A DNA stretch of 64,000 nucleotides from Paracoccaceae bacterium (GCA_009773375.1 WRPH01000019.1:26877-90876), one strand, 5' to 3'. Positions 1 to 9,476 are shown, numbered from the stretch's first letter. The notes: generated by a model not told the origin, from the sequence alone. Numbers and translations are program-made.

Positions 1-2020
1 AGGTTTCGCGCTCCACAATCACCGCAGGCCCTGCCACCCGCGCGCCCGGTGCCAGCGTGCCGCGTTCGACAATCGCCGATGCCAGGAACTCACCCCGAGA
101 CGGGTCGAACACGGCGCGTGAGAGCTTGTGCCCCATCTCCGCCCCGCTCAGGGTGAGTGCGATCTGGTCCGGCTTGGCGCGCAGATCTTGCGCCTTTACC
201 GACCATGTGACGATTTCAATCTCCAGCCCGTCCAGCCCATCAATGCTGCGACCAAAGAAGCGGGCATAGTTTTCGCAGAACTTTTCCCGCAGCAATGCTA
301 CATCGGCGGCGGTAAAGGCACGGTCCGGCAGCGTCACCGGAATCTCCCAGCCCTGCCCGACATAACGCATGAACGCGGTAATCTCGCGCACGATCCCCCC
401 ATCGGTGCCCGCGCGCACAAAGCCTTCCGCCACAGCCTTCAACCCGGCCAGCAGCGCATTCACCGCCCCCGGCTCAAACGCCGACAGCCGCAGGATGTGC
501 GAGGCCAGCGCCTCATAGCCAAACGGCGCTTTCAGAAAGCCGATGGCCGAGCCAACCCCCGCGCCCACCGGGATCAGGCAACGCTCAATCCCCAGCTTTT
601 CGCACAGCCGGGCGGCGTGCAAGGGGGCCGCGCCGCCAAACGCGATCATCACATTATCCGAGATATTCTTGCCGTTTTCGACCGCATGCACCCGCGCGGC
701 ATTGGCCATATTCTCATCGACCACCTCGCAAATGCCAAACGCCGCAGCTTCAGCCCCCAGCCGCAGCTTGTCACCGACATCGCGCTGAATGGCCGCCTTG
801 GCATTGGCGGTGGAAAGCCTGATCGCGCCACCGGCAAAATTCTCGGCATCCACCTTGCCCAGCACCAGATCGGCATCAGTGATCGCCGGATGCAGCCCGC
901 CGCGCTGATAGCACGCCGGTCCCGGTTCAGACCCCGCCGATTCCGGCCCGGTCTGAATCCGCCCCATCGCATCCACCCAGGCGATAGACCCACCGCCCGC
1001 GCCAATTTCAATCATCTCGATCACCGGGATCGAGATCGGCATGCCCGAGCCTTTGCAGAACCGATAGGTCCGCGCCACCTCAAACGTCCGCGCGGTTTTC
1101 GGCGCGAAATCTTCAATCAGGCAAATCTTCGCGGTGGTGCCGCCCATGTCATAGCTGACCACCTTTTGCAGCCCAAAGCGCTGCGCCACGTCGGCGGCAA
1201 AGATCGCCCCGCCCGCAGGCCCGCTTTCCACCAGCCGCACCGGAAACTCTGCCGCCGTTTCAACGCTGATCAAGCCGCCGCCGGAATGGATCATGAAAAC
1301 CGGGCAACGCGCGCCCAGCTGTTTCAGCCGCACCTGCAACCGCGCCAGATAATCCGCCATTTGCGGCCGCACATAGGCATTGGCGCAAACCGTGTTGAAG
1401 CGCTCGAATTCACGCATCTGCGGCGAAACCTCAGATGAAATGCTGATCGGCACCCCGGTCTTGGCCGCAATGATCTGCCGCGCCCGCACTTCATGCGCCG
1501 GGTTCATGTAGGAATGGATAAACCCAATCGCCACCGCGCCAAAGCCATCCGCCGCGATCTGCTCGGCAACAGCCTCCAGCCCCGCCTCGTCCAGCGCCAG
1601 CAATTCCTGCCCCTGCGCGCCAATCCGGCCCTGCACCGCAAAGCGATCCTCGCGCGGGATCAACGGCGTGGGCAGCCGCAGGTTCAGATCATATTGCTCA
1701 AACCGGCTTTCCGTCCGCATTTCAATGACATCGCGGAAACCTTCGGTGGTCACAAACGCCGTCCGCGCCCCACGCCGCTCAATCAGCGCATTGGTCGCCA
1801 AAGTCGTGCCGTGGATCACGATATCCAGATCAGCCAGCCCAATCCCAGCTTGGTCCAGCACCACCGCGATGCCATCCAGAATAGCCTGCTCGGGTGCCGC
1901 GTAATTGGTCAGCACCTTGGTCGAAAACAGCGTGCCCCGACACTCCAGCGCAATATCGGTGAAGGTGCCGCCAATATCGGCTCCCAAGCGGATCGGTTGG
2001 CGGATCGGCGCGGAGGTCAT
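1..2020 (-). CDS. Hydantoinase/oxoprolinase family protein (HyuA-like), partial at left edge
   Basis: The reading frame begins at the ATG at 2018-2020 and stays open to the window edge, giving about 673 residues without a stop. The N-terminus has the actin-like nucleotide-binding signature LGADIGGTFTD, followed by HGTTLATNALIERRG and, later, the second phosphate motif DMGGTTAK and a GAGGGS loop. These are typical of the HydA/HyuA subunit of ATP-dependent N-methylhydantoinases, 5-oxoprolinases and acetone carboxylase relatives. Family members usually have about 680-700 residues, so only the C-terminus is missing. The start overlaps the stop of the upstream thiamin-diphosphate enzyme as ATGA, implying translational coupling. 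The partner HyuB would be expected just beyond the edge. The substrate cannot be told from sequence. Confidence 0.9.
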   Translation of the reverse strand, partial: MTSAPIRQPIRLGADIGGTFTDIALECRGTLFSTKVLTNYAAPEQAILDGIAVVLDQAGIGLADLDIVIHGTTLATNALIERRGARTAFVTTEGFRDVIEMRTESRFEQYDLNLRLPTPLIPREDRFAVQGRIGAQGQELLALDEAGLEAVAEQIAADGFGAVAIGFIHSYMNPAHEVRARQIIAAKTGVPISISSEVSPQMREFERFNTVCANAYVRPQMADYLARLQVRLKQLGARCPVFMIHSGGGLISVETAAEFPVRLVESGPAGGAIFAADVAQRFGLQKVVSYDMGGTTAKICLIEDFAPKTARTFEVARTYRFCKGSGMPISIPVIEMIEIGAGGGSIAWVDAMGRIQTGPESAGSEPGPACYQRGGLHPAITDADLVLGKVDAENFAGGAIRLSTANAKAAIQRDVGDKLRLGAEAAAFGICEVVDENMANAARVHAVENGKNISDNVMIAFGGAAPLHAARLCEKLGIERCLIPVGAGVGSAIGFLKAPFGYEALASHILRLSAFEPGAVNALLAGLKAVAEGFVRAGTDGGIVREITAFMRYVGQGWEIPVTLPDRAFTAADVALLREKFCENYARFFGRSIDGLDGLEIEIVTWSVKAQDLRAKPDQIALTLSGAEMGHKLSRAVFDPSRGEFLASAIVERGTLAPGARVAGPAVIVERET

Positions 2021-3681
2021 GCCTTATCCCTCGCAGCCAGCGCAGCCGCCCGCATCTGGCTCAACGTCTGCCGCGGCGTGATCGCCTCGGGCGAGATATC
2101 CAGATCCAGCACCGCCCCTGTGTCCGATGCCAAAGCCCGGTCAAACGCCGCCGCGAAATCTTCGGTCCGCGCCACCCGTTCGGCGTGATAACCATAGGCG
2201 CGGGCGAGTGCGACGAAATCCGGGTTCTGCATCGTGGTGCCAGACACCCGCGCCGGATAATTGCGTTCCTGATGCGCGCGGATGGTGCCGTAAATCCCGT
2301 TGTTCACAATCAGAATGATCGGCTGCGCCCCGGCCTGCATCGCAGTGCCAAGTTCCTGACAATTCATCTGAAAATCGCCATCGCCAGCAAAACACACCAC
2401 CACCCGATCCGGAAACGCCACCTTGGCAGCAATCGCCGCAGGCACGCCGTAACCCATCGCCCCCGATTGCGGTGCCAGCAACCGCGCCTTCGGGCCAAAC
2501 TTGAAGAACTTGTTCGGCCAGACGGTGAAATTCCCCGCGCCGTTGGTCAGGATCACATCCTCCGGCAACAGCCCGCGCAGATGCGCCATCGCTGCGACCA
2601 TATCGACGGGCGAGGGCTGCACCGGCACATCAAAGCTGGCCTCAAACGCCGCCCGCGCCTTGGCCCGCCACGCGCCCCAACCGCCGCGCACCGGCACAAG
2701 CGCCGCCGCAAAGCCGTTCGGCCCGGCCTGAATGCCCAAGACCGGCTGATAAATCTTGCCAATCTCGCGGTCCGACCCATGCACATGGATCAACTTCTGC
2801 ACCGGGCTCGGCACCGCCAGCAGTGTATAGCCGTCGGTCGTCATTTCACCAAACCGCACATTCACCGCCAGGATCACATCAGCGTCACGGATCAGCGCCT
2901 TGACATGCGGCAGCATCCCCACGCCCGCTTCACCCACAAACACCGGCGAGAAATTGTCAAACTGATCCTGAAACCGGAACGCCGCCAGCACCGGAATATC
3001 CGACGCCTCGGCAAAGCCCTGCAACGCCGCGCGCCCCGCATCGGTCCAGTTGCTGCCGCCGATCAGGATCACCGGCCGCTCGGCCTGCGCCAGCAGCGCC
3101 AAGGCCTCGACCACCGCCGCCGCATCCGGAGCCGCCTCGGCCACCCGCGCCGGGGCCGTCAGCGGTGCCACTTCGGTCAGGCTGGTCAGCATATCTTCCG
3201 GCAAAGCAATCACCACCGGGCCGGGCCGACCTGTCGTCGCCGTCACCCAGGCCCGCGCCAGAATCTCCGGGATGCGATCCACCTGATCAATCTCGACCGC
3301 CCATTTCGCGATGCTGCCAAACACCGCGCGATAATCGAGCTCTTGAAACGCCTCGCGGCCCTTCATGTCGGTGCCGACCTGTCCGACAAACAGGATCATC
3401 GGCGCAGAATCCTGCATCGCAGTATGCACCCCGATCGAGGCATTGGTCGCCCCCGGCCCGCGCGTCACCATGCAGATCCCCGGCGCGCCGGTCAGCTTGC
3501 CCCAGGCCGCCGCCATGAAGGCAGCCCCGCCCTCGTTGCGGCACAGCACAAAATCAAGCTGGCCTTGCGTGTCATGCAGCGCATCCAGCACCGCCAGATA
3601 GCTTTCCCCCGGCACGCCAAAGGCTTTCACAGCCCCCAAGGCCACCAGCGATTGCACCAGCACTTGCCCACCGTTGCGCAT
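2017..3681 (-). CDS. Thiamin-diphosphate-dependent enzyme, acetolactate synthase-like large subunit
   Basis: This 554-residue protein has the three-domain layout of the acetohydroxyacid synthase/oxalyl-CoA decarboxylase/benzoylformate decarboxylase family. The Pyr domain carries the catalytic glutamate (CRNEGG, Glu50), a central domain follows, and the PP domain has the ThDP/Mg motif GDG at 433-435 with NN at 460-461. I place the start at the ATG at 3679-3681, which has AAGGGGAC just upstream; an in-frame extension to 3768 has no ribosome site. Its stop overlaps the HyuA start. Such proteins are often labelled acetolactate synthase, but the catabolic neighbours argue for a different 2-oxo acid or acyl substrate. 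Confidence 0.88.
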   Translation of the reverse strand: MRNGGQVLVQSLVALGAVKAFGVPGESYLAVLDALHDTQGQLDFVLCRNEGGAAFMAAAWGKLTGAPGICMVTRGPGATNASIGVHTAMQDSAPMILFVGQVGTDMKGREAFQELDYRAVFGSIAKWAVEIDQVDRIPEILARAWVTATTGRPGPVVIALPEDMLTSLTEVAPLTAPARVAEAAPDAAAVVEALALLAQAERPVILIGGSNWTDAGRAALQGFAEASDIPVLAAFRFQDQFDNFSPVFVGEAGVGMLPHVKALIRDADVILAVNVRFGEMTTDGYTLLAVPSPVQKLIHVHGSDREIGKIYQPVLGIQAGPNGFAAALVPVRGGWGAWRAKARAAFEASFDVPVQPSPVDMVAAMAHLRGLLPEDVILTNGAGNFTVWPNKFFKFGPKARLLAPQSGAMGYGVPAAIAAKVAFPDRVVVCFAGDGDFQMNCQELGTAMQAGAQPIILIVNNGIYGTIRAHQERNYPARVSGTTMQNPDFVALARAYGYHAERVARTEDFAAAFDRALASDTGAVLDLDISPEAITPRQTLSQMRAAALAARDKA

Positions 3682-3793
3682 GACCGTCCCCTTTCGGCAC
3701 CGATCCATAGGGTTGCGCCACACAGGCTCACCCCGGAACGCCGCCATCTTGCCCGCGTCTTGGCGCAAACAAAATCAAGAAGCGCGGGGCATG

Positions 3794-3810
3794 GACAAGT
3801 TTTTCTTGTC
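3794..3810. promoter_or_regulatory. Inverted repeat GACAAG-N5-CTTGTC, candidate operator
   Basis: A perfect 6-bp inverted repeat with a TTTTT spacer lies about 110 bases upstream of the start of the thiamin-diphosphate enzyme (transcribed leftwards), in a non-coding gap. The symmetry resembles operators of GntR/LacI-type catabolic regulators. No regulator gene is seen nearby, so the assignment is tentative. Confidence 0.3.
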
Positions 3811-3909
3811 AATCCGCAATGGCCTCAGCCCGGCAGCCGACCAGCCGGGCATCGAGCCCGCCCGGCCGGCGTCGCCAGTTCCGGCTTCCGCCCCGATGAT
3901 CCAACCATC

Positions 3910-3944
3910 GGTCTTGCAGACCACGATTTTTCTCAAAAATCGCG
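3910..3944 (-). terminator. Double hairpin downstream of the enolase-superfamily gene
   Basis: Directly after the stop of the gene at 3957 (minus strand) lie CGATTTTT-CTC-AAAAATCG (3924-3942) and GGTC-TTGCA-GACC (3910-3922). The A/T-rich stem has U-rich flanks on either strand. This suggests that transcription from the upstream genes ends here and that the thiamin-diphosphate/HyuA pair has its own promoter. Confidence 0.5.
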
Positions 3945-3956
3945 ACACCTTCGCCA

Positions 3957-5192
3957 TTACGCCTTCGCAGGTGCCCCGCCTTCAAAGCGGTTGCCATGGC
4001 GGTAATCGCACGGCGCTTCCTGCATCTGCAAATGCAGCCCGTTGCCGGTATAGGGATGCGCCCGCGCCACATCCTCATCAAATTCAATCCCAAGGCCCGG
4101 AGCCTCTGGCGGGATGATATAGCCATCCTCCCACCGGATCGAATTCTTGATCAGCTTCAGATGGAACGCCCCGCCGGTCTGAATGGTTTCCGCCATCAGA
4201 ATATTCGGGATCGACGCCGCAAAGTGGATATTCGCCGCCCATTCCACCGGCCCGGCATAGAGATGCGGCGCGATTTCGGCGTTGAATACCTCGGCCATCG
4301 CGGCGATCTTCTTCGCCTCCCAGATACCGCCGACCCGGCCCAAGGCGGGCTGCAAGATCTTCACCCCACCCAACCGCAACAGCGCGCCAAACTCGGCCTT
4401 GGTGGTCAGCCGCTCGCCGGTTGCCAGCGGAATCCGCACCGCCCGCGCCACTTCGGCAAACTCGGCCAGATTGTCCGGCGGGATCGGTTCTTCATACCAC
4501 AGCGGGTTGTAAGGCTCCAATTCCCGCCCCAGCCGGATCGCGCCGGGGGTGGTGAACTGGCCATGCGTGCCGAACAACAGATCGGCCTTGTCGCCGACCG
4601 CTTCCCGAATTTTCGCGCAGAATTCGACAGATCGGGAAATATCCGACATCGCCGGTTCATGGCCGCCGCGAATGGTATAGGGGCCAGCCGGATCAAACTT
4701 CACCGCGGTAAAGCCCTGCCGCACACATTTCGCCGCCGCCTCGGCGGTCATGTCGGCATTCACCCAGAATTCTGCCGCATCCTGATCCGGATCGGGGTAA
4801 AGATAGGTGTAAGACCGCACCTTGGCATTCATCTTGCCGCCGAGCAGCGCCCAGACTGGCCGGTTGCGCGCCTTGCCCAAGATATCCCAGCAGGCAATCT
4901 CCAGCCCCGAAAACGCCCCCATCACCGTCGGGTCGGGCCGCTGCGTGAAGCCCGCCGAATAGGCGCGGCGATACATCAGCTCGATATTCTCCGGGTTTTC
5001 CCCCTGCATGTGGCGTTCAAACACGTCCTCGATCACCGCCCGCATCGCCTTGGGGCCAACGGTCGAGGCATAGCATTCGCCATAGCCGACAATCCCGGTA
5101 TCGGTGGTCAGCTTGGTGAAAATCCAATAGCGCCCGCCCCAGCCCGGCGCGGGCGGCGCCACCACGAAAATCTCCAGATCCTTCAGCTTCAT
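3957..5192 (-). CDS. Enolase-superfamily (mandelate racemase/muconate lactonizing) protein, sugar-acid dehydratase-like
   Basis: 411 residues with the N-terminal capping domain and C-terminal barrel of the mandelate racemase group. Metal ligands Glu in WYEEP (234/235) and ATGER (260) are present, as are the general-base-type His in APH (310) and Glu in MAET (335). By alignment with D-galactonate dehydratase the first metal-ligand Asp is replaced: the strand reads FGTHGQ (208-211), keeping the His but with Gly in the Asp position. The Asp usually seen before the GG of the seventh strand is Ala in QPALGRVGG. I recall similar sequences annotated as galactonate dehydratase-like. GGGAGG precedes the ATG. 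The likely substrate is an acid sugar, but this is not determined. Confidence 0.85.
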   Translation of the reverse strand: MKLKDLEIFVVAPPAPGWGGRYWIFTKLTTDTGIVGYGECYASTVGPKAMRAVIEDVFERHMQGENPENIELMYRRAYSAGFTQRPDPTVMGAFSGLEIACWDILGKARNRPVWALLGGKMNAKVRSYTYLYPDPDQDAAEFWVNADMTAEAAAKCVRQGFTAVKFDPAGPYTIRGGHEPAMSDISRSVEFCAKIREAVGDKADLLFGTHGQFTTPGAIRLGRELEPYNPLWYEEPIPPDNLAEFAEVARAVRIPLATGERLTTKAEFGALLRLGGVKILQPALGRVGGIWEAKKIAAMAEVFNAEIAPHLYAGPVEWAANIHFAASIPNILMAETIQTGGAFHLKLIKNSIRWEDGYIIPPEAPGLGIEFDEDVARAHPYTGNGLHLQMQEAPCDYRHGNRFEGGAPAKA

Positions 5193-5293
5193 GCGCGCCT
5201 CCCTTTTGCGATCAGGCTAGCGCGCAGCGGGGCGGGCACGCGCAAAAGCGCGACACGACTGTTCTGTTGGCGACGAAATCTGTCGCGGATTGT

Positions 5294-5965
5294 CTAGCCG
5301 AAAGTGCTGATCATCTCGGCAATACAGCCCGCCAGCCGGTCCGGCATTGTCAGAAACGGTGAGTGGCCGCAGGGCAGGGCGGTCTGCACCCCGATCCCGC
5401 GCGCCATCTGTGCCTGAAACCCCGGCGGAATCGCCCGGTCGTCCAAGCACTGGATATAACCACGCGGCAGCGCCTCGGCGGCGGTCACATCCGGCAAAGC
5501 CGTCTCCATCGGAGCCAGCGCCTCGGCGCAGAGCCGATCCGTCGCATCCTCGCAGTCATGGAAAAACAAATCCCGTGTCCGCGCCGGATCAAAGCCGAAC
5601 ACCCCGCGCGCCCGGTCCACCACAAACGCCCCGTCCAAAGGCCGCTCCGGCCAGCCCTTGCGCATCGCCGCCAAAGACTGCCCCGCCACCGGCACATAAG
5701 CGCAAACATAAATCAGCCCGCGCACCAAGGGCGAGCGCGCAGCAGCAGTCATTGCAAACCCGCCCGCCGAATGCCCGACCAGCACTGTCGGCCCGCGCAA
5801 CGCCGCCTCCACCGCCGCGATCTGATCCTCCAAACTTGCAGCCACCCCACGCCCCGGCAAATCCAGCGCCCGCGCCTGCACCCCCAACGCCGCCAAAGCC
5901 GGGATCACCCGCGCCCAGGCCCATGCGCCGTGACAGGCACCGTGGATCAGCAAAACCTCAGACAT
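5294..5965 (-). CDS. Alpha/beta-fold hydrolase (MES/HNL-like esterase)
   Basis: The protein has 223 residues from the ATG at 5963-5965, which overlaps the 3' end of the upstream hydrolase by 8 bases. The oxyanion region is LLIHGACHGAWAW, the nucleophile elbow is GHSAGG, and a late CGHSPF supplies the catalytic His. The short length and HGACHGAW motif match the salicylate/methyl-ester esterase and hydroxynitrile-lyase branch. It is the third of three consecutive hydrolase genes that overlap one another, so they are probably co-translated in one degradation pathway. Confidence 0.85.
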   Translation of the reverse strand: MSEVLLIHGACHGAWAWARVIPALAALGVQARALDLPGRGVAASLEDQIAAVEAALRGPTVLVGHSAGGFAMTAAARSPLVRGLIYVCAYVPVAGQSLAAMRKGWPERPLDGAFVVDRARGVFGFDPARTRDLFFHDCEDATDRLCAEALAPMETALPDVTAAEALPRGYIQCLDDRAIPPGFQAQMARGIGVQTALPCGHSPFLTMPDRLAGCIAEMISTFG

Positions 5966-6746
5966 GGCCGATACTGCGCAAAAATTCGCCCAGCAGCGCC
6001 GCATACTCATCCGGCTTTTCCAGCATCGGCAGATGCCCCGCGCCGCGGATCAGATGGAACCGGCTGCCCAAAATCAGTTCAGCGGTTTCGCGCACCAGAT
6101 CGGGCGGGGTGGTGCCATCAAGCGCCCCGGCAATCGCCAGCGTCGGCAGGGTCAGCCCTGCCGTCGGCGTATAGAAATCGGTCCCGGCAATCGCCGATGC
6201 ACAGCCGATCCAACCGCGCGGATCACAGCCTTCCAGCATCGCCCGCACCGCAGGCATCCCCGCCACCTCGCGCCAGCGCCGCCCGAACATCCGCTCCATC
6301 GCGCCCGGCGCATAGGCCTCCAGCCCCTGATCGCGCACCGCCGCAATCCGCGCCTGCCACATCTCGACCGATCCGATCTTGGCGGCGGTGTTCGACAACA
6401 CCATCCCCCGCACCAGATCGAGCCGCTTCACCGCCAGCCCCTGCGCCACCAGACCGCCCAGCGACAGCCCCACCACGACAGCCTCTTTCAAACCGAAATG
6501 CGCCATCATCCGCTCAGCGTCGCGGATCAGCGCCCCCATCGTATAGGGCGGCTCCGGCACATCCGACGCGCCATGGCCGCGCTGATCATAGCGCAGCACC
6601 CGGCATGTCGCAGGCAACCGTTCCACCACCCCGTCCCATATCCGCAAATTGGTGCCCAAGGCATGCAGTAACACCACCGCAGGCCCACCTTCCGGCCCCG
6701 ACACTTCCGCGTTCAGCCGAATATCATCCAGATAAATCAACGCCAT
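5958..6746 (-). CDS. Alpha/beta hydrolase, 3-oxoadipate enol-lactonase-like
   Basis: 262 residues with LLHALGTNLRIWD (oxyanion loop), a DQRGHGAS turn, the nucleophile elbow GLSLGG, an acidic residue in AGALDGTTP and the catalytic His in GAGHLP. The GLSLGG elbow and overall length fit the PcaD enol-lactonase branch, which hydrolyses 3-oxoadipate enol-lactone in protocatechuate degradation. No other pca genes lie in the window, so a relative acting on another lactone is equally possible. The start codon shares one base with the upstream stop (TGATG). Confidence 0.82.
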   Translation of the reverse strand: MALIYLDDIRLNAEVSGPEGGPAVVLLHALGTNLRIWDGVVERLPATCRVLRYDQRGHGASDVPEPPYTMGALIRDAERMMAHFGLKEAVVVGLSLGGLVAQGLAVKRLDLVRGMVLSNTAAKIGSVEMWQARIAAVRDQGLEAYAPGAMERMFGRRWREVAGMPAVRAMLEGCDPRGWIGCASAIAGTDFYTPTAGLTLPTLAIAGALDGTTPPDLVRETAELILGSRFHLIRGAGHLPMLEKPDEYAALLGEFLRSIGHV

Positions 6747-7570
6747 CAGCGCACAGCCGCCAGAAACGCCGCGATCACCGCCAAGGCCTCGGGTTCGTCC
6801 AGAAACGGAATATGCGCCCGGTCCGGCACCTGGCCAAAGATCATATCCGGCCTGCGCCGCTGCATCTCCGCCACCGTTACCATGCTCAGCAAATCCGAAT
6901 TCGCCCCCCGGATCAGCGCCAACGGCACCCCGGCGCAGGCATCAAACAGCGGCCACAGATCCACATCCGCACCCTGAAACGCGGTCAGAAAGCTTTCCCG
7001 CAACGCCGGGTCATAGGTGATCCGCAGCCCTTCAGGCCCCTCATGGTAATGCAGCCGCGCCTCTTCCAGCCAGCGGCTCTCCGGCACATTGGCAAACCCC
7101 GGCATCGCCCCCGGCAATCGCGCCGCCAATGCCGCATGAGTCTTCACAAACGGGTTGCGGCCAACATAATCGAATATCCGCTCCAGCCCTTTGCGGTCGA
7201 TCACCGGGCCAATATCGTTCAGACACAGCCCCAGCAGGCGCGGCTTGGCCATCGCCGCCAGCACCATGCCGATCATCCCCCCGCGCGAGGTGCCAAGGCA
7301 CGCAAACCGCTCCACCCCCAGATGATCCATCAACGCCAGCGCGTCCTTGGCCTCTTGCGGCACGGTATAGCTGGCAGCCCCGGTCCAATCGCTTGCCCCC
7401 CGGCCGCGATAATCCATCCGGATCAGCCGCAGCGGCGGCAGATGTGGCCGCAGATAGTCGAAATCGCCCATCGTCCGGGTCAATCCGGGCAGGCACAGCA
7501 GCGGCAAACCTTCGCCTTCATCGCTATAGGCCAGCTTCGCGCCATCTTCCGTGCTGAAAAAATCCATCAT
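6746..7570 (-). CDS. Alpha/beta-fold hydrolase
   Basis: 274 residues from the first of two adjacent ATGs (7568-7570), preceded by GAAGGGGCGG. The fold is shown by LPGLTRTMGDFDYL, a DYRGRGASDW turn, the nucleophile elbow GTSRGG and a late His in VPDRAHIPFLDEP. The elbow with Arg between Ser and Gly is common in alphaproteobacterial hydrolases of unassigned substrate. It is the first gene of the leftward hydrolase cluster, with promoters expected in 7571-7697, shared with the divergent ABC exporter. Confidence 0.82.
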   Translation of the reverse strand: MMDFFSTEDGAKLAYSDEGEGLPLLCLPGLTRTMGDFDYLRPHLPPLRLIRMDYRGRGASDWTGAASYTVPQEAKDALALMDHLGVERFACLGTSRGGMIGMVLAAMAKPRLLGLCLNDIGPVIDRKGLERIFDYVGRNPFVKTHAALAARLPGAMPGFANVPESRWLEEARLHYHEGPEGLRITYDPALRESFLTAFQGADVDLWPLFDACAGVPLALIRGANSDLLSMVTVAEMQRRRPDMIFGQVPDRAHIPFLDEPEALAVIAAFLAAVR

Positions 7571-7697
7571 CCGCCCCTTCGCTTTGCGCCAACCTGACAC
7601 GCGGCGCGGCAAGGGAAAAGGGGGCGCGGCAAAGCTGACGCTTGCGGCCTTGCCCGCGCGGGCTTACAGCCTTGCGCAGCAATTCAAGGGCGAGATC

Positions 7698-9476
7698 ATG
7701 GCCGAAGACGTAAAAGAACAGCGGGCAGCCTCGAAAAAGGTCGGCGCCTTGCGCGGCCTCTGGCCCTTCATCCGGCCCTATCGCGCCATGGTGATCATCT
7801 CGGCGCTGGCACTGTGCCTGACCGCCAGCGTCAGCCTGATCCTTCCAATGGCGGTGCGCCGGGTGGTTGACAGCTTCGGCGCGGGCGACCTGACGATCAT
7901 GGACACCTACTTTGGCGCGGCGCTGCTGATTGCCGCCCTGCTGGCGCTAGGCACCGGGGTGCGGTACTACTTCGTCACCCGGCTGGGCGAGCGCGTCGTC
8001 ACCGACATCCGCCGCGCGCTGTTTGATCGCGTCATGGGTCTTAGCCCGGCCTATTTCGAAAAAATCCTGACCGGCGAGGTGCTTAGCCGCATCACCACCG
8101 ATACCACGCTGATCCTGTCGGTGATCGGCTCTTCCGTGTCGGTTGCGCTGCGCAACCTGCTGACCCTGCTGGGCGGCATGGTGCTGATGGCCGCCACCTC
8201 GGCCAAGCTGACCGGGCTGGTGCTGCTGATCGTGCCCGCCATCGTGGTGCCGATCATCACCCTTGGTCGCCGCCTGCGCGCGCAAAGCCGCGAAAATCAG
8301 GATTGGATCGCGCAAAGTTCCGGCAAAGCCGCCGAGGCGCTGGGCGCGGTGCAAACCGTGCAATCCTTCACCCACGAATCCCGCACCCGCGCTGAATTTG
8401 CCACTGTCACCGAACAGGCCTTCACCTCGTCGCTGACCCGCATCTCGACCCGCGCGGTGATGACGATGATCGTGATCTTTCTGGTGTTTGGCGGCGTGGT
8501 TGGCGTGCTGTGGATGGGCGCGCGCGACGTGCGCGAAGGCACGATGACCGCGGGCCAGCTGGTGCAATTTGTCATCTACGCCGTGCTGGTGGCTGGCGCT
8601 GTTGGCGCGCTGTCGGAAATCTGGGGCGAATTGCAACGCGCCGCCGGGGCAACGGAACGGCTGATCGAAATGCTGCACGCCGAAGACCCGGTGACAGACC
8701 CGCAAGCGCCGAAAGCCTTGCCGCGCCCGGTGCAAGGGGCGATCACGCTGGAAAACGTGGTGTTCCACTACCCCGCGCGCCCCGAAGCCGCCGCGCTGAA
8801 CGGCATCAGCCTGTCGGTTGCCCCCGGTGAAACCGTGGCGCTGGTTGGCCCCTCGGGCGCTGGCAAATCCACCATCCTGCAACTGCTGATGCGGTTTTAT
8901 GATCCGCAATCGGGCAGCATCCGCCTCGACGGCCTCGATCTGCGCGACCTGACCCGCAGCGATTTCCGCGCCGCCATGGCGCTGGTGCCACAAGACCCGG
9001 TGATCTTCGCCACCTCCGCGCTGGAAAACATCCGCTTCGGCCGTCCCGACGCCTCCGAAGCCGAAGTCCACGCCGCAGCCCTTGCCGCCGCCGCGCATGA
9101 TTTCATCGCAGCCTTACCGCAGGGCTATGACACCTATCTGGGTGAGCGCGGCGTCATGCTGTCGGGCGGCCAGAAACAGCGCATCGCCATCGCCCGCGCC
9201 ATCCTGCGCGACGCCCGCGTGCTGCTGCTCGATGAAGCCACCAGCGCGCTGGACGCCGAATCCGAACGCGCCGTGCAGGCCGCCGTGGATCGTCTGGCGC
9301 AGGGACGCACCCTGATCGTCGTCGCCCACCGCCTCGCCACCGTCAAACGCGCCGACCGCATCGTCGTCTTCGACCAGGGCCGGATCGAGGCGATCGGCAC
9401 CCACGACGCGCTGGTTGCCGAAGGCGGCCTCTACGCCCGCCTCGCCAAACTGCAATTCACCGACGGAACCGCCTGA
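7698..9476 (+). CDS. ABC exporter, fused permease/ATPase (MsbA/multidrug type)
   Basis: This 592-residue half-transporter combines six predicted transmembrane segments (about residues 30-310) with a C-terminal nucleotide-binding domain. The ATPase has Walker A GPSGAGKS, Q-loop PQDP, signature LSGGQ, Walker B VLLLDEATSALD and the H-loop VAHRL. The start at 7698 follows AAGGGCGAG; an upstream in-frame extension is unsupported. It probably works as a homodimer in the inner membrane exporting lipids or drugs. It is transcribed divergently from the hydrolase cluster and followed after 119 bases by the acyl-CoA synthetase. Confidence 0.93.
   Translation: MAEDVKEQRAASKKVGALRGLWPFIRPYRAMVIISALALCLTASVSLILPMAVRRVVDSFGAGDLTIMDTYFGAALLIAALLALGTGVRYYFVTRLGERVVTDIRRALFDRVMGLSPAYFEKILTGEVLSRITTDTTLILSVIGSSVSVALRNLLTLLGGMVLMAATSAKLTGLVLLIVPAIVVPIITLGRRLRAQSRENQDWIAQSSGKAAEALGAVQTVQSFTHESRTRAEFATVTEQAFTSSLTRISTRAVMTMIVIFLVFGGVVGVLWMGARDVREGTMTAGQLVQFVIYAVLVAGAVGALSEIWGELQRAAGATERLIEMLHAEDPVTDPQAPKALPRPVQGAITLENVVFHYPARPEAAALNGISLSVAPGETVALVGPSGAGKSTILQLLMRFYDPQSGSIRLDGLDLRDLTRSDFRAAMALVPQDPVIFATSALENIRFGRPDASEAEVHAAALAAAAHDFIAALPQGYDTYLGERGVMLSGGQKQRIAIARAILRDARVLLLDEATSALDAESERAVQAAVDRLAQGRTLIVVAHRLATVKRADRIVVFDQGRIEAIGTHDALVAEGGLYARLAKLQFTDGTA

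Noticed and set aside
128..1438. 436-codon plus-strand frame opposite the HyuA gene
   Set aside because: Composition (Arg/His/Pro-rich) and lack of motifs mark it as the mirror of HyuA, which has clear nucleotide-binding signatures.
5363..7597. 744-codon plus-strand frame opposite the three hydrolases
   Set aside because: Low-complexity Pro/Arg/Ala sequence with no ribosome site; the minus strand encodes three proteins with catalytic motifs.
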